This document shows, in pieces, positions 25,303 to 33,667 of a stretch of DNA of 39,889 bases; position 1 is the first letter of the stretch; each line of letters begins with the position of its first letter. The position numbers and the translations under genes are program-made. The stretch is from Halobacteriales archaeon QH_2_65_14 (lineage in GTDB: Archaea > Halobacteriota > Halobacteria > Halobacteriales > Haloarculaceae). The notes under the pieces are model-generated. The model worked only from the letters and a program-made list of their open reading frames with translations, did not search any database and was not told where the DNA came from. Location of the stretch: NCBI GenBank assembly GCA_003021285.1, contig PXQO01000099.1, positions 1-39,889 of the forward strand, in the 5' to 3' direction.

Positions 25303-25517
25303 GGTACCGTTCAGATAAGAGATGCTCAGCGAAGACTCTGACCAGCATGAAAGCCCCGGGCGGCTACGCTCCCGCGACTCGCTGCGGTCCTCGGCCTGCG
25401 GCCTGCGGTCCTCGCAACGAGCGCAGTGAGTGAGGAGCACAGCGAGTCCCGGATGGTCGAACGGGTGGGGGCTTTCATGCTGTTCGCAACTCCGGTACCG
25501 CTTATCTGAACAGTGCC
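25303..25517. mobile_element. 215-bp foldback MITE with IS6-like ends and 8-bp target duplication
   Basis: The ends are GGTACCGTTCAGATAAG on the left and, reverse complemented, GGCACTGTTCAGATAAG on the right. GGCACTGTT is the start of IS6-family inverted repeats. Both sides are flanked by AAACAATG (25295-25302 and 25518-25525), a perfect 8-bp duplication, the size IS6 elements make. The interior is itself palindromic (AGCATGAAAGCCCC against GGGGGCTTTCATGCT, and GACTCGCTG pairs). No transposase is encoded, so it is non-autonomous. Confidence 0.88.
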
Positions 25518-25522
25518 AAACA

Positions 25523-25636
25523 ATGACACCAAAGCCATTAACAGCCGAGAGTGACAGTATCGGGACGATGGAAGACATTGAAATGGCCCACCTTGCAGGG
25601 GTGGTGGACGGAGCCGGGTTAATCAAAGTCAGTTGA
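25523..25636 (+). pseudogene. N-terminal fragment of a LAGLIDADG-type protein
   Basis: A 37-codon frame reads MTPKPLTAESDSIGTMEDIE followed by MAHLAGVVDGAGLIKVS and a stop. HLAGVVDGAG matches the LAGLIDADG helix of homing-endonuclease-like proteins that are common near haloarchaeal proviruses. Only the first motif is left. The MITE target duplication includes the ATG, so the insertion sits exactly at the start codon. The fragment cannot be an active endonuclease. Confidence 0.55.
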
Positions 25637-25645
25637 CAGACAGAG

Positions 25646-25820
25646 TTAGTTGCTGAACAACAGAGCCTTTACTTTCTTGGCTTCTTCGCTGAGACCTTTC
25701 TCTTCGAGTTCTTCGATGTACTCCTTGAATTTCATCCTCATCGAACTCGATGATGTCGAGCATCCGGTCGTGGCCCTGTCGTATCTTCTCGAGTTCTGCG
25801 AGGTGAGCAACGCGGCCCAG
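25646..25820 (-). pseudogene. Frameshifted C-terminal fragment next to the uvrA stop
   Basis: Directly after the uvrA stop the minus strand reads LAELEKIRQGHDRMLDIIEFDED in one frame and FKEYIEELEEKGLSEEAKKVKALLFSN in the next, joined by one extra A near 25732. Together they form the helical C-terminus of a protein I do not recognise. It lacks a start. Codon use is less GC-rich than in uvrA. Confidence 0.5.
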
Positions 25821-28800
25821 TTAGTCGTCGCCGGTGCCAGTCGCGTGCTCGCGGTCAGCCCCGAGTGTGAGGTCGCGGTCGGCACGCGGCCCCTCCAGGT
25901 CGACGTCGGGGAGCAGGTCGCGCAGGTACTGGCCCGTGTAGGACTCCTCGACGCGGGCGACCTCCTCGGGCGTTCCGGCGGTGACGACTTCGCCGCCGTT
26001 CTCGCCGCCCTCCGGCCCGAGGTCGATGATGTGATCGGCATTTTTCACCAGGTCGAGTTCGTGTTCGATGACCACCACGGTGTTGCCCTCGTCGGCCAGC
26101 CGGTGGAGGACCTCGATAAGTTTGCGCTCGTCGGCCGGGTGGAGTCCCGTCGTCGGTTCGTCCAGCAGGTACAGCGTGTCGCCGGTATCTTTCTTCCCGA
26201 GTTCCTCGGCCAGTTTCACCCGCTGTGCCTCCCCGCCCGACAGCGTCGTCGAGGGCTGGCCCAGGCGCATGTATCCCAGCCCGACGTCTTTCAGGAGCTT
26301 CAGCCGCCGGCGCAACTGGCTGTGGTTCTCGAAGAAGTCATAGGCCTCGTCGACGCTCATCCCGAGTACGTCCGAGATGGTCTTGCCCTTGAACGTGACG
26401 TCGAGCGTCTCATCGTTGTAGCGCGCGCCGCCACACTCCTCGCAGGGGACGTACACGTCCGAGAGGAAGTTCATCTCGATTTTGACGGTGCCCTGGCCGC
26501 CACACTCCTCGCAGCGGCCGCCCCTGACGTTGAACGAGAACCGCCCCTTCTCGTAGCCCCGCTGGTTCGCGAGGTCGGTCCCGGCGAACAGTTCCCGGAC
26601 GAAGTCGAAGACGTTGGTGTAGGTCGCCGGGTTCGACCGGGGCGTCCGGCCGATGGGCGACTGGTCGATGAGGCGGACCGTCTCGATTTCGTCGAGGCCG
26701 TCGATGCGGTCGTGCTCGCCGGGGTCGACACTCGTGTTGTCGTTCATCTCCCGGGCGAGCCCCTTGTAGAGCACCTCGTGCATCAGCGTCGACTTGCCCG
26801 ACCCCGACACGCCAGTGATGGCGGTGAAACAGCCGACCGGAATCTCGACGTCGAGGTCCTTGAGGTTGTGTTGTCGCGCACCGCGGATAGTGACCGTCCC
26901 GTCGGGGTCACGGCGACTCTCGGGCACCGGAATCGCCTTCTCACCCGCGAGGTACTCGCCGGTGATGCTCTCGTCGCTCTCCATGACGTCCTCGATGGAG
27001 CCGTTGACGACCACCTCGCCGCCGCGCTTGCCCGGGCCGGGGCCCATGTCGATGATGTTGTCCGCCCGCCGCATCGTCTCGGTGTCGTGCTCGACGACGA
27101 GCAGGGTGTTTCCGAGGTCCCGCAACTCCGCCAGGGTGTTCAGCAGTCGGTCGTTGTCGCGCTGGTGGAGGCCGATGGACGGCTCGTCGAGGACGTACAG
27201 CACGCCGACGAGGCCGGAACCGATCTGTGTGGCCAGCCGGATGCGCTGACTCTCGCCCCCCGACAGCGTCGACGCCTCGCGGTCGAGCGTGAGATACTCC
27301 AGCCCGACCTCGCACATGAACCCGAGGCGTGCCCGTATCTCCTTGAGTATCTCCTCGGCGATTTTCGTCTCGCGCTCGTCGAGCGTCGCCTCCAGCCCCT
27401 CGAAGTGCTCCAGCGCGTCGCCGATGGACATCCGGTTGACCTCCGTGATGGATGTTCCGTCAACGAGGACGGCACGCGACTCAGGTTTGAGCCGGGTCCC
27501 CTCACACTCCGGGCAGGTGGTGACGGCCATGTACTCCTCGATGTGCTCCCGCGCCCGGTCGCTGTCGGTCTCGATGTGCCGTCGCTCCAGGTTCGGAATG
27601 ACGCCCTCGAAGCGCTCGGTCTTCTCGCGGGTGCCGTTTTTCGTCCGCCATTCGAAGTGGACCCGGTCGTCGGTACCGTACAGGAACTGGCGGCGGAGCT
27701 TCTCGTCGAGTTCCTCGAAGGGGGTGTCCAGCGAGACGCCGAAGTGCTCGGCGACGTTGTCGAGCTGACGGGAGTAGTAGGTGCGGTTGTAGCTCCAGGG
27801 TTCGAACACGTGTTTGAGCGGCTTCGAGGGGTCCTGGATGACGAGGTCCTCGCTCACCTCCTTGGTTTCACCGATGCCCTCGCACTCCCGACAGGCACCG
27901 TGCGGGCTGTTGAACGAGAACGACCGCGTCTCTATCTCGCTGATGTCGATGTGACAGTGCGTGCAGGCGAGTTCCTCCGAGAACTCGACGACGAGCCTGT
28001 CATCGCGGTCCTGTTTCTCGTCAGTCGTTTCCGCGGGACCTCGTGTCTCCCCCGACAGGTCACCCGTCGAGCGCGCCCGGGACCCGCCGACGTCCAGGTC
28101 CTCGGGCGGGTCGGGAAAGATGACTTTCAGGACCCCGTCGGCCTCCTCCAGAGCGGTCTCGACGGAGTCGGTGATGCGCGAGCGCTCCCCCTCGCTGATC
28201 TTGACGCGGTCGACGACGACGTCGACCGTGTGGTCGTAGTTCTCGTCGAGGTCGGGCCTGTCCGTGGTGAGGTCGTAGCGCTCGCCGTCGACCTCGACGC
28301 GGGTGTAGCCCTCGCTCACGAGTTCGTCCAACAGGTCCTCGAAGGCTCCCTTCTGGTCGCGGACCACCGGCGCACAGAGCTTCGCTCGTGTGCCCTCTGG
28401 CGCTTCCAGGAGGCGACGGACCATCTGCTGGGCGCTCTGGTCGTCGATCTCGCGGCCACACTCGGGGCAGTGTGGCGTGCCGATGCGGGCGTACAGCAGG
28501 CGCAGGTAGTCGTGCAGTTCCGTCACCGTCCCGACCGTCGACCGGGGATTGTTGGCCGCGTTCTTCTGGTCGATGGAGATGGCCGGCGAGAGTCCCTCGA
28601 CGTTCTCGACCTGCGGCTTGTCCATCTGCCCCAGGAAGTTCCGGGCGTAGGCCGACAGCGACTCGATGTACCGGCGCTGCCCCTCGGCGTAGACGGTCTC
28701 GAAGGCCAGCGAGGACTTCCCCGACCCCGACAGCCCCGTCACGACGGTCATCTCCTCGCGAGGAATCTCGACGTCGACGTCTTTCAGGTTGTGTTGTTCC

Positions 28801-28832
28801 GCCCCGCGAACCTGGATGTAGTCCCGACTCAT
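25821..28832 (-). CDS. uvrA: Excinuclease ABC subunit A
   Basis: A 1003-residue UvrA, the damage-recognition ATPase of nucleotide excision repair. It has two ABC modules, each with Walker A (GLSGSGKSS at 33-41; GVSGSGKST in the second half), signature ([14 protein letters not shown] and [14 protein letters not shown]) and Walker B ([11 protein letters not shown] and [11 protein letters not shown]). Three zinc modules are visible: [21 protein letters not shown] and [10 protein letters not shown] with [11 protein letters not shown]. An acidic insertion near 235-275 is typical of haloarchaea. The gene is complete and starts at ATG 28832. uvrB and uvrC are not in the window. Confidence 0.96.
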   Translation of the reverse strand: MSRDYIQVRGAEQHNLKDVDVEIPREEMTVVTGLSGSGKSSLAFETVYAEGQRRYIESLSAYARNFLGQMDKPQVENVEGLSPAISIDQKNAANNPRSTVGTVTELHDYLRLLYARIGTPHCPECGREIDDQSAQQMVRRLLEAPEGTRAKLCAPVVRDQKGAFEDLLDELVSEGYTRVEVDGERYDLTTDRPDLDENYDHTVDVVVDRVKISEGERSRITDSVETALEEADGVLKVIFPDPPEDLDVGGSRARSTGDLSGETRGPAETTDEKQDRDDRLVVEFSEELACTHCHIDISEIETRSFSFNSPHGACRECEGIGETKEVSEDLVIQDPSKPLKHVFEPWSYNRTYYSRQLDNVAEHFGVSLDTPFEELDEKLRRQFLYGTDDRVHFEWRTKNGTREKTERFEGVIPNLERRHIETDSDRAREHIEEYMAVTTCPECEGTRLKPESRAVLVDGTSITEVNRMSIGDALEHFEGLEATLDERETKIAEEILKEIRARLGFMCEVGLEYLTLDREASTLSGGESQRIRLATQIGSGLVGVLYVLDEPSIGLHQRDNDRLLNTLAELRDLGNTLLVVEHDTETMRRADNIIDMGPGPGKRGGEVVVNGSIEDVMESDESITGEYLAGEKAIPVPESRRDPDGTVTIRGARQHNLKDLDVEIPVGCFTAITGVSGSGKSTLMHEVLYKGLAREMNDNTSVDPGEHDRIDGLDEIETVRLIDQSPIGRTPRSNPATYTNVFDFVRELFAGTDLANQRGYEKGRFSFNVRGGRCEECGGQGTVKIEMNFLSDVYVPCEECGGARYNDETLDVTFKGKTISDVLGMSVDEAYDFFENHSQLRRRLKLLKDVGLGYMRLGQPSTTLSGGEAQRVKLAEELGKKDTGDTLYLLDEPTTGLHPADERKLIEVLHRLADEGNTVVVIEHELDLVKNADHIIDLGPEGGENGGEVVTAGTPEEVARVEESYTGQYLRDLLPDVDLEGPRADRDLTLGADREHATGTGDD

Positions 28833-29251
28833 CTGTTATCGTTCCCAGGGACGGGGGGACTGAAACGCTGTCGGTTCGAAACGACCGCAGGAGGGAGATG
28901 GGTTCTTTGTCTCGTTCAGCCTACGTGTCTGTCTCGACGCGCCAGGTCGTCGCGCCGGTGTAGGCCCACTTCTCGACCGTGAGGTCGGGGACCGACGAAA
29001 CTGTCCCCGTAAATACCCGTCAGACAGGTGACTGACGACGCTCCCGTAGCCATCGGGCTGTTACGGCGGGGAAGCGTCCGGCCGCCGACCGAACGTGTCC
29101 GATACTCGACGGTTCACTGTCTGCAATGCCCTGTGGAGACGGCCCGCGTTGCAGGCTCTGAAACAGCGCGCCAGGCCCTTTTATGATCCGTTCCTACGAT
29201 CAGGTGGCGGCGCACTCTGCCGCCCACTCCACACTCCCGAACCCTGTTCAA

Positions 29252-29273
29252 CCCCGCCCCACCCCCAACCCCC
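29252..29273 (-). other. G-quadruplex motif on the minus strand
   Basis: The plus strand has four C tracts of 4, 4, 5 and 5 bases separated by one, one and two bases. The minus strand is thus four G tracts with loops of 1-2 bases, a textbook intramolecular quadruplex motif (and i-motif on the other strand). Confidence 0.8.
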
Positions 29274-29293
29274 TCCTGTCCACTGTTCACACC

Positions 29294-29349
29294 ACCCCTT
29301 TGCCTGTTGCACTCGGCTCCAACCCCTTTGCCTGTTGCACTCGGCTCCA
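29294..29349. repeat. Two perfect 28-bp tandem repeats
   Basis: The unit starts acccctttgcctgttgcact and is repeated exactly at 29294-29321 and 29322-29349. It lies between the quadruplex motif and the promoter at about 29400. Function unknown. Confidence 0.95.
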
Positions 29350-29425
29350 TACGGTTTCGTCCAACTTGCGCGAAAGTGGTGACGTTCCAGTCCAGAAACC
29401 CTTATGTACCGAGTAGCCGGTAGGG

Positions 29426-29557
29426 ATGAGTATGACACCGGAGGCTCGTCGCCGGTCCGCCCCGTTCCGACAGCGACGAGCCCCGCGAACGCGACGAGCC
29501 GTCCGACCGCCGCGACCACCACGCGCGGCGCGACGACCGGCCCCCCGTGGCCGATAA
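29426..29557 (+). other. Candidate arginine-rich leader ORF before argG (uncertain)
   Basis: A promoter-like gaaacccttatg is centred about 25 bases upstream of an ATG at 29426, so a leaderless mRNA could start here. The frame reads MSMTPEARRRSAPFRQRR, then APRTRRAVRPP, and stops at 29555-29557. It has 43 codons, 16 of them arginine. Arginine codons just ahead of an arginine operon suggest a leader peptide. Against this, 11 of the 16 are CGA, which is what one expects when an overlapping acidic frame (SDSDEPRERDEPSDRR) is the real coding one. I cannot decide. Confidence 0.3.
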
Positions 29558-29639
29558 CACACTTCTCCCTCGTCGCGCTCGTGCACCACGCTCCTCACAG
29601 TCGCTTCTCCCGTCCAGGTAGCGTGTGCTCTCCCATTTA

Positions 29640-29693
29640 ATTTCAAAACTAAATACGTAAAATTTAAGGGGTGGGGGCTGTTTTTCCCTGATA
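29640..29693 (+). promoter_or_regulatory. Promoter of argG
   Basis: An AT-rich block in otherwise GC-rich DNA contains aaaatttaag (29660-29669), about 26 bases before ATG 29694. This spacing predicts a leaderless argG transcript. The T-run ctgttttt between them could also end transcripts coming from upstream. Confidence 0.6.
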
Positions 29694-30926
29694 ATGACGA
29701 CAGTCGCACTCGCGTTCAGCGGCGGTCTCGACACGACCGTCTGCGTCCCACTGTTACAGGAGGAGTACGGTTACGACGAGGTCATCGGCGTGACGGTCGA
29801 CGTCGGCCAGCCAGCCTCGGAGTTCGCGGAGGCGGCGGAGACCGCCGAGGCGCTCGGTCTCGACCACCACGTCGTCGACGCGAAAGCGGAGTTCGCCGAG
29901 GTGTGTTTCGACGCGGTGAAAGCCAACGCCACCTACCAGGGCTATCCGCTCGGGACGGCGCTCGCGCGGCCGGTCATCGCGGAGGCCATCCTTGACGTGG
30001 CAGTCGAGCAGGGCTGTGACGCCCTCGCGCACGGCTGTACGGGCAAGGGCAACGACCAGCTTCGCTTCGAGGCGGTCTGGCGCGGCTCCGACCTCGACGT
30101 GGTCGCGCCGGTCCGCGAACTCGGGCTCACGCGGGAGTGGGAACAGGAGTACGCGGCGGAGAAGGACCTCCCGGTCGAGGGGGGCAACGAGGGGGTCTGG
30201 TCCATCGATACCAACCTCTGGTCGCGCGCCGTCGAAGGCGGCAAGCTCGAGGAGCCGAGCTACGTCCCGCCCGAGGACATCTACGAGTGGACCGCCGAGC
30301 CATCGGGCGAGACGACCATCGAAGTGACCTTCGAGGCGGGCATCCCGGTCGCAGTCGACGGCGAGGCGATGGAACCGGTCGAACTCGTCCAGCATCTCAA
30401 CGAGTACGCCGGGAGCTACGGCGTCGGCCGGACCGACGTGATGGAGGACCGCATGCTCGGGCTGAAGGTCCGCGAGAACTACGAGCACCCGGCGGCGACA
30501 GTGCTTCTGACCGCCCACGGCGCGCTGGAGGACCTCGTGTTGACAAACGAGGAACGTGCGTTCAAACAGCAGGTCGAACAGGAGTGGGCCGAGAAGGCCT
30601 ACGAGGGGCTGACGTTCGCGCCGCTGGTCGACGCGCTCGACGCGTTCGTCGACGAGACGCAGGACGTCGTCACCGGCACCGCGACCGTGAAAGTCGCCGG
30701 CGGGAACTGCCGCGTCGTCGCCCGCGACTCCGAGCACGCGGTCTACGCCGAGGAGATGGCGTCGTTCAACACGGAGGACGTCGCCGGCATCGCACAGGCG
30801 GACGCCACCGGCGTCGCCAAGTACCACGGCCTCCAGGAGCGCCTGGCCAACGCCGTCGCCGACGACGTCGAGAAACCCGAACTGGCCGCCGACGGCGGCG
30901 AGAAGACTGAATTCGCAGACGAGTAG
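29694..30926 (+). CDS. argG: Argininosuccinate synthase
   Basis: A 410-residue enzyme that joins citrulline and aspartate, using ATP, to form argininosuccinate. The N-type ATP-pyrophosphatase loop is FSGGLDTT (8-15), followed by VIGVTVDVGQP. ALAHGCTGKGNDQLRFE and GNEGVWSIDTNLWSR are conserved substrate-binding segments. It is full length; a short charged tail (EKPELAADGGEKTEFADE) is haloarchaeal. It is the first gene of the cluster and its stop codon directly touches the argH start. Confidence 0.96.
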   Translation: MTTVALAFSGGLDTTVCVPLLQEEYGYDEVIGVTVDVGQPASEFAEAAETAEALGLDHHVVDAKAEFAEVCFDAVKANATYQGYPLGTALARPVIAEAILDVAVEQGCDALAHGCTGKGNDQLRFEAVWRGSDLDVVAPVRELGLTREWEQEYAAEKDLPVEGGNEGVWSIDTNLWSRAVEGGKLEEPSYVPPEDIYEWTAEPSGETTIEVTFEAGIPVAVDGEAMEPVELVQHLNEYAGSYGVGRTDVMEDRMLGLKVRENYEHPAATVLLTAHGALEDLVLTNEERAFKQQVEQEWAEKAYEGLTFAPLVDALDAFVDETQDVVTGTATVKVAGGNCRVVARDSEHAVYAEEMASFNTEDVAGIAQADATGVAKYHGLQERLANAVADDVEKPELAADGGEKTEFADE

Positions 30927-32325
30927 ATGACCGACGACGAGAAAACAGACGGGCGCGAGTCCACGTCTGACACGGCCGTCCGCCGCGGGCGCTTCAGCGG
31001 CGGCCCCGCACGCGAGTTCCTGTCGAGCCTCGCGGCCGACGAGGCGCTGTTCGCGGCGGACCTGGCAGTCGACCGCGCCCACGTGGTGATGCTCGCCGAG
31101 CAGGAACTCCTCGACGCGGCAACCGCCGGCGAGATTCTCGCCGCACTCGACGACGTGGAGGCGAGCGGCCACGCGGCCCTACCCGAAGGTGAGGACGTCC
31201 ACGAGGCCATCGAGACGGCGGTCATCGACCGCGTCGGTCCCGATGGTGGGCGCATGCACACCGCCCGCTCGCGCAACGACGAGGTGGCGACCTGTCTCCG
31301 CTATCGCCTGCGCGAGGACCTGCTCTCGGCCGTCGAGGCGACGCTCGCGCTCCGCGAGACGCTGCAGTCGGTCGCCGGCGAGCACACCGGGACGGTGATG
31401 CCCGGCTACACCCACCTCCAGCCGGCACAGCCGACGACCGTCGCCCACTACCTGCTGTCCTACGAGAGCGCCGTCGCCCGCGACACCGAGCGCCTGCTCG
31501 GGGCCTACGAGCGGACGAACCGCTCGCCGCTCGGCGCGGCGGCGCTCGCGGGGACGCCCTTTGACGTCGACCGCGACCGCACCGCCGCACTCCTCGGCTT
31601 CGACGGCGTCGTCACCAACGCGATGGACGCCGCCGCGTCGCGGGATTTCCTCGCGGAGACGGCGACGGCGCTGGCGACGCTGTCGGCGACGCTGTCGGGA
31701 CTGGCCGAAGACCTGATTTTCTTCGCGAACAAGGGCTTTCTGACCCTCTCGGAGGACTACGCGTCGACGTCGTCGATCATGCCCCAGAAGAAAAACCCCG
31801 ACACGCTCGAACTGGTCCGCGGCGTCGCCGGCGACGCCATCGGCGAGGCGACCGGGACCCTCTCGTTGCTGAAGGGACTGCCCCGCGCCTACAACCGCGA
31901 CCTCCAGCGCGCCCATCCCGGCGTGTTCGCCGTCGCTGGGGACGTGACCGAGGCGACCCGGGTCGCCGCGGGTGCCGTCGGGACCGCGACGTGGAACGAA
32001 GACGTCCTCTCTACCGCCGCGGGCGAGGGGTTCGCGACGGCGACGGGCGTGGCGGACCTGCTGGCGATGGCCGGCGTTCCCTTCCGGACGGCCCACGAGG
32101 TCGTCGCGACGCGTGAGTCACGAGGAGGTCCAGGCCGCGCTCGACCCGGCGACGAGCGTCGAGAGCCGCGACTCGGCCGGCGGGCCGGCCCCTGCGTCGG
32201 TGCGCGCGGACCTACAGACCGCCTCGGCGTCACTCGCGGACGACAAAGCGACGCTCGAAGCCACGCGCGACGCGCTCGCGGCCGCCGAGGAGCAACTCCA
32301 GGCGGAGGTGACCAGCTATGTCTGA
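30927..32325 (+). pseudogene. argH: Argininosuccinate lyase with internal deletion and frameshift
   Basis: The gene begins at the base after the argG stop and reads correctly for about 395 residues: GRFSGGPAREFLSSLAADE, TARSRNDEV, PGYTHLQPAQPTT and the signature SSIMPQKKNPD. It breaks after PFRTAHEVVA at about 32108. The true C-terminus resumes in another frame from 32113 (VSHEEVQAALDPATSVESRD, then EVTSYV, stop 32323). About 35 residues of the C-terminal domain are lost and the frame changes. Argininosuccinate lyase makes arginine and fumarate, the last step of the pathway, so this break would block the route unless another copy exists or the gap is an assembly error. Confidence 0.88.
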
Positions 32326-32462
32326 ACAGCGAGGGTTCGACCCGTCGCCCCGACAACGCCGGCGACGCGGGCGACGACCGCCACGCCGGCGATGTCCGCG
32401 CCGTCGACCGGTCCCGACCCGACCACCGTCCCCGGACGGGGACAGAACACATCGAAATCTGA
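32318..32462 (+). pseudogene. Small acidic ORF between argH and lysW, apparently frameshifted
   Basis: An ATG at 32318 overlaps the argH stop (ATGTCTGA). In its own frame it gives an arginine-rich protein. One base away, the frame SEGSTRRPDNAGDAGDDRH to GTEHIEI (stop 32460) has the acidic residues and GC-ending codons of real haloarchaeal genes. I infer a ~47-residue acidic protein with a one-base frameshift after MSE; the family is unknown. The arginine-rich frame runs on to 32590 and overlaps lysW, but crosses the promoter region. Confidence 0.35.
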
Positions 32463-32545
32463 CATCGATTTCACGCTGCGGCCTGTCCGCCACCGAAACT
32501 CCGTTAGCGGAGCCTGTAGATAACATAATTTTTATGGTAAGTTCA

Positions 32546-32583
32546 AAAGACTTATGTACTGAACTCGCGTACGTCGTCGTACG
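32546..32583 (+). promoter_or_regulatory. Promoter and palindrome before lysW
   Basis: After a small hairpin (ctccg/cggag, 32500-32513) and an AT-rich stretch, aaaagacttatgt supplies a TATA box about 35 bases before the lysW ATG. Next to the start is a palindrome, CGTACG (32568-32573), TCGT, CGTACG (32578-32583). It sits at the expected transcription start, so a repressor could bind it; the regulator is not identified. This suggests lysW-argF has its own promoter. Confidence 0.5.
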
Positions 32584-32586
32584 ACA

Positions 32587-32757
32587 ATGAGCGAAGCAGA
32601 CTGCGTGGCGTGTGGCGCGGCAGTCACACTCCACGACGGCCTTGAGACAGGAGAGATACTCGACTGTGGAACCTGCGGTGTGGAACTGGAAGTGATCGAC
32701 GTCTCCCCGCCAGTCCTCGACCGAGCCCCGGAGCTCGAAGAGGACTGGGGGGAGTGA
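32587..32757 (+). CDS. lysW: Amino-group carrier protein LysW
   Basis: A 56-residue acidic zinc protein that carries the growing amino acid during lysine/ornithine synthesis. Two Cys pairs form the zinc site (CVACG at the start and CGTCG near 30). The C-terminus EDWGE ends in the glutamate whose gamma-carboxyl is joined to the substrate amino group by ArgX. In haloarchaea it serves arginine synthesis, protecting glutamate so that it does not cyclise. argX starts one base after its stop, so the two are cotranslated. Confidence 0.95.
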   Translation: MSEADCVACGAAVTLHDGLETGEILDCGTCGVELEVIDVSPPVLDRAPELEEDWGE

Positions 32758-32758
32758 G

Positions 32759-33667
32759 ATGGAAATCGGGCTCCTCTACTCGCGGATACGAACCGACGAG
32801 AAGCTACTCCTGTCAAAACTCCGCGAGCGCGGCCACGGGGTCGAGAAGATCGACGTCCGCGAGGCGTCGTTTGGCCTCGACGGAACGAACGCCGCCGTCG
32901 GAGACTGCGACCTCGTGCTGGATCGCTGTCTGGCGACCAGCCGGTCGCTGTACGCGACGGAGTTTCTCGACCACTACGGCGTTCCCGTCGTGAACAGCCC
33001 CGACACCGCCGCCGTCTGTGCCGACAAGGCAAAGACCTCCCTCGCGCTCGCGGCGGCGGGCGTCCCCACGCCCGAGACGGAGGTCGCGTTCACGACCGAC
33101 GAGGCCCTCGACGTCATCGAGGACTTCGGCTACCCCTGCGTGCTCAAGCCCGTCGTCGGGTCGTGGGGCCGCCTGATGGCGAAAATCGACTCCCGGACCG
33201 CCGCCGAGGCCATCCTCGAACACAAGGCGACGCTGGGCCACTACGAGCACAAGGTCTTCTACGTCCAGGAGTTCGTCGAGAAGCCGGGCCGCGACGTGCG
33301 CGTGCTCGCGACGGACGGCGACCCGGTCGCGGCGATGACCCGCTCGTCGGACCACTGGCTCACCAACGCCGCCAAGGGCGGCGAGACCGCCGAGTTCGAG
33401 GTTTCCGACGAGGTCCGCGCGCTCGTCGAGGCGGCCTCGGAGGCGGTCGGCGGCGGCCTGCTCGGCGTCGACCTGATGGAGGTCGACGAGGTGTCGGGCG
33501 AGTACACCGTCCACGAGGTGAACCACACCGTCGAGTTCAAGACACTGAACGGGACGACCGACGTCGACGTGCCCGCCACCGTCGTCGACTGGCTGGAGGC
33601 GAAAGCCCCGGACGGGGACGACGAATCCGGGTCGACTCCGGAGTCGGACTCGGAGGTGGTCGCGTGA
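32759..33667 (+). CDS. argX: LysW-glutamate ligase (ATP-grasp)
   Basis: A 302-residue ATP-grasp enzyme (LysX/RimK-like) that attaches the amino group of glutamate to the C-terminal glutamate of LysW. The ATP-grasp pieces are KAKTSLALAAAGVPTP, PCVLKPVVGSWGRL, FYVQEFVEKPGRDVRV and GVDLMEVDE with EVNHTVEFK. GSWGR and the N-x-T in VNHTVEF are typical of the LysX/ArgX family. The paired role with argC, argB and argD and the absence of lysine-specific genes point to glutamate as substrate. A Ser/Asp-rich tail is haloarchaeal. The stop overlaps the argC start (GTGA). Confidence 0.93.
   Translation: MEIGLLYSRIRTDEKLLLSKLRERGHGVEKIDVREASFGLDGTNAAVGDCDLVLDRCLATSRSLYATEFLDHYGVPVVNSPDTAAVCADKAKTSLALAAAGVPTPETEVAFTTDEALDVIEDFGYPCVLKPVVGSWGRLMAKIDSRTAAEAILEHKATLGHYEHKVFYVQEFVEKPGRDVRVLATDGDPVAAMTRSSDHWLTNAAKGGETAEFEVSDEVRALVEAASEAVGGGLLGVDLMEVDEVSGEYTVHEVNHTVEFKTLNGTTDVDVPATVVDWLEAKAPDGDDESGSTPESDSEVVA

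Larger units (their letters stand above)
28833..29425. other. Non-coding interval between uvrA and the arginine cluster
   Basis: No complete gene is present. Minus-strand 28923-29020 ends in a gene-like tail (VPDLTVEKWAYTGATTWRVETDT, stop) of unknown family. A TATA-like ccttttatgatcc occurs near 29177, followed by a GGCGGC/GCCGCC hairpin (29206-29224), a run of C tracts and a 28-bp tandem repeat. A second TATA-like aaacccttatg lies at 29396-29406. Confidence 0.6.

Noticed and set aside
25303-25517. The palindromic segment as a CRISPR or transcription terminator
   Set aside because: There is no repeat-spacer periodicity, and the target duplication and IS6-like ends explain it as a mobile element.
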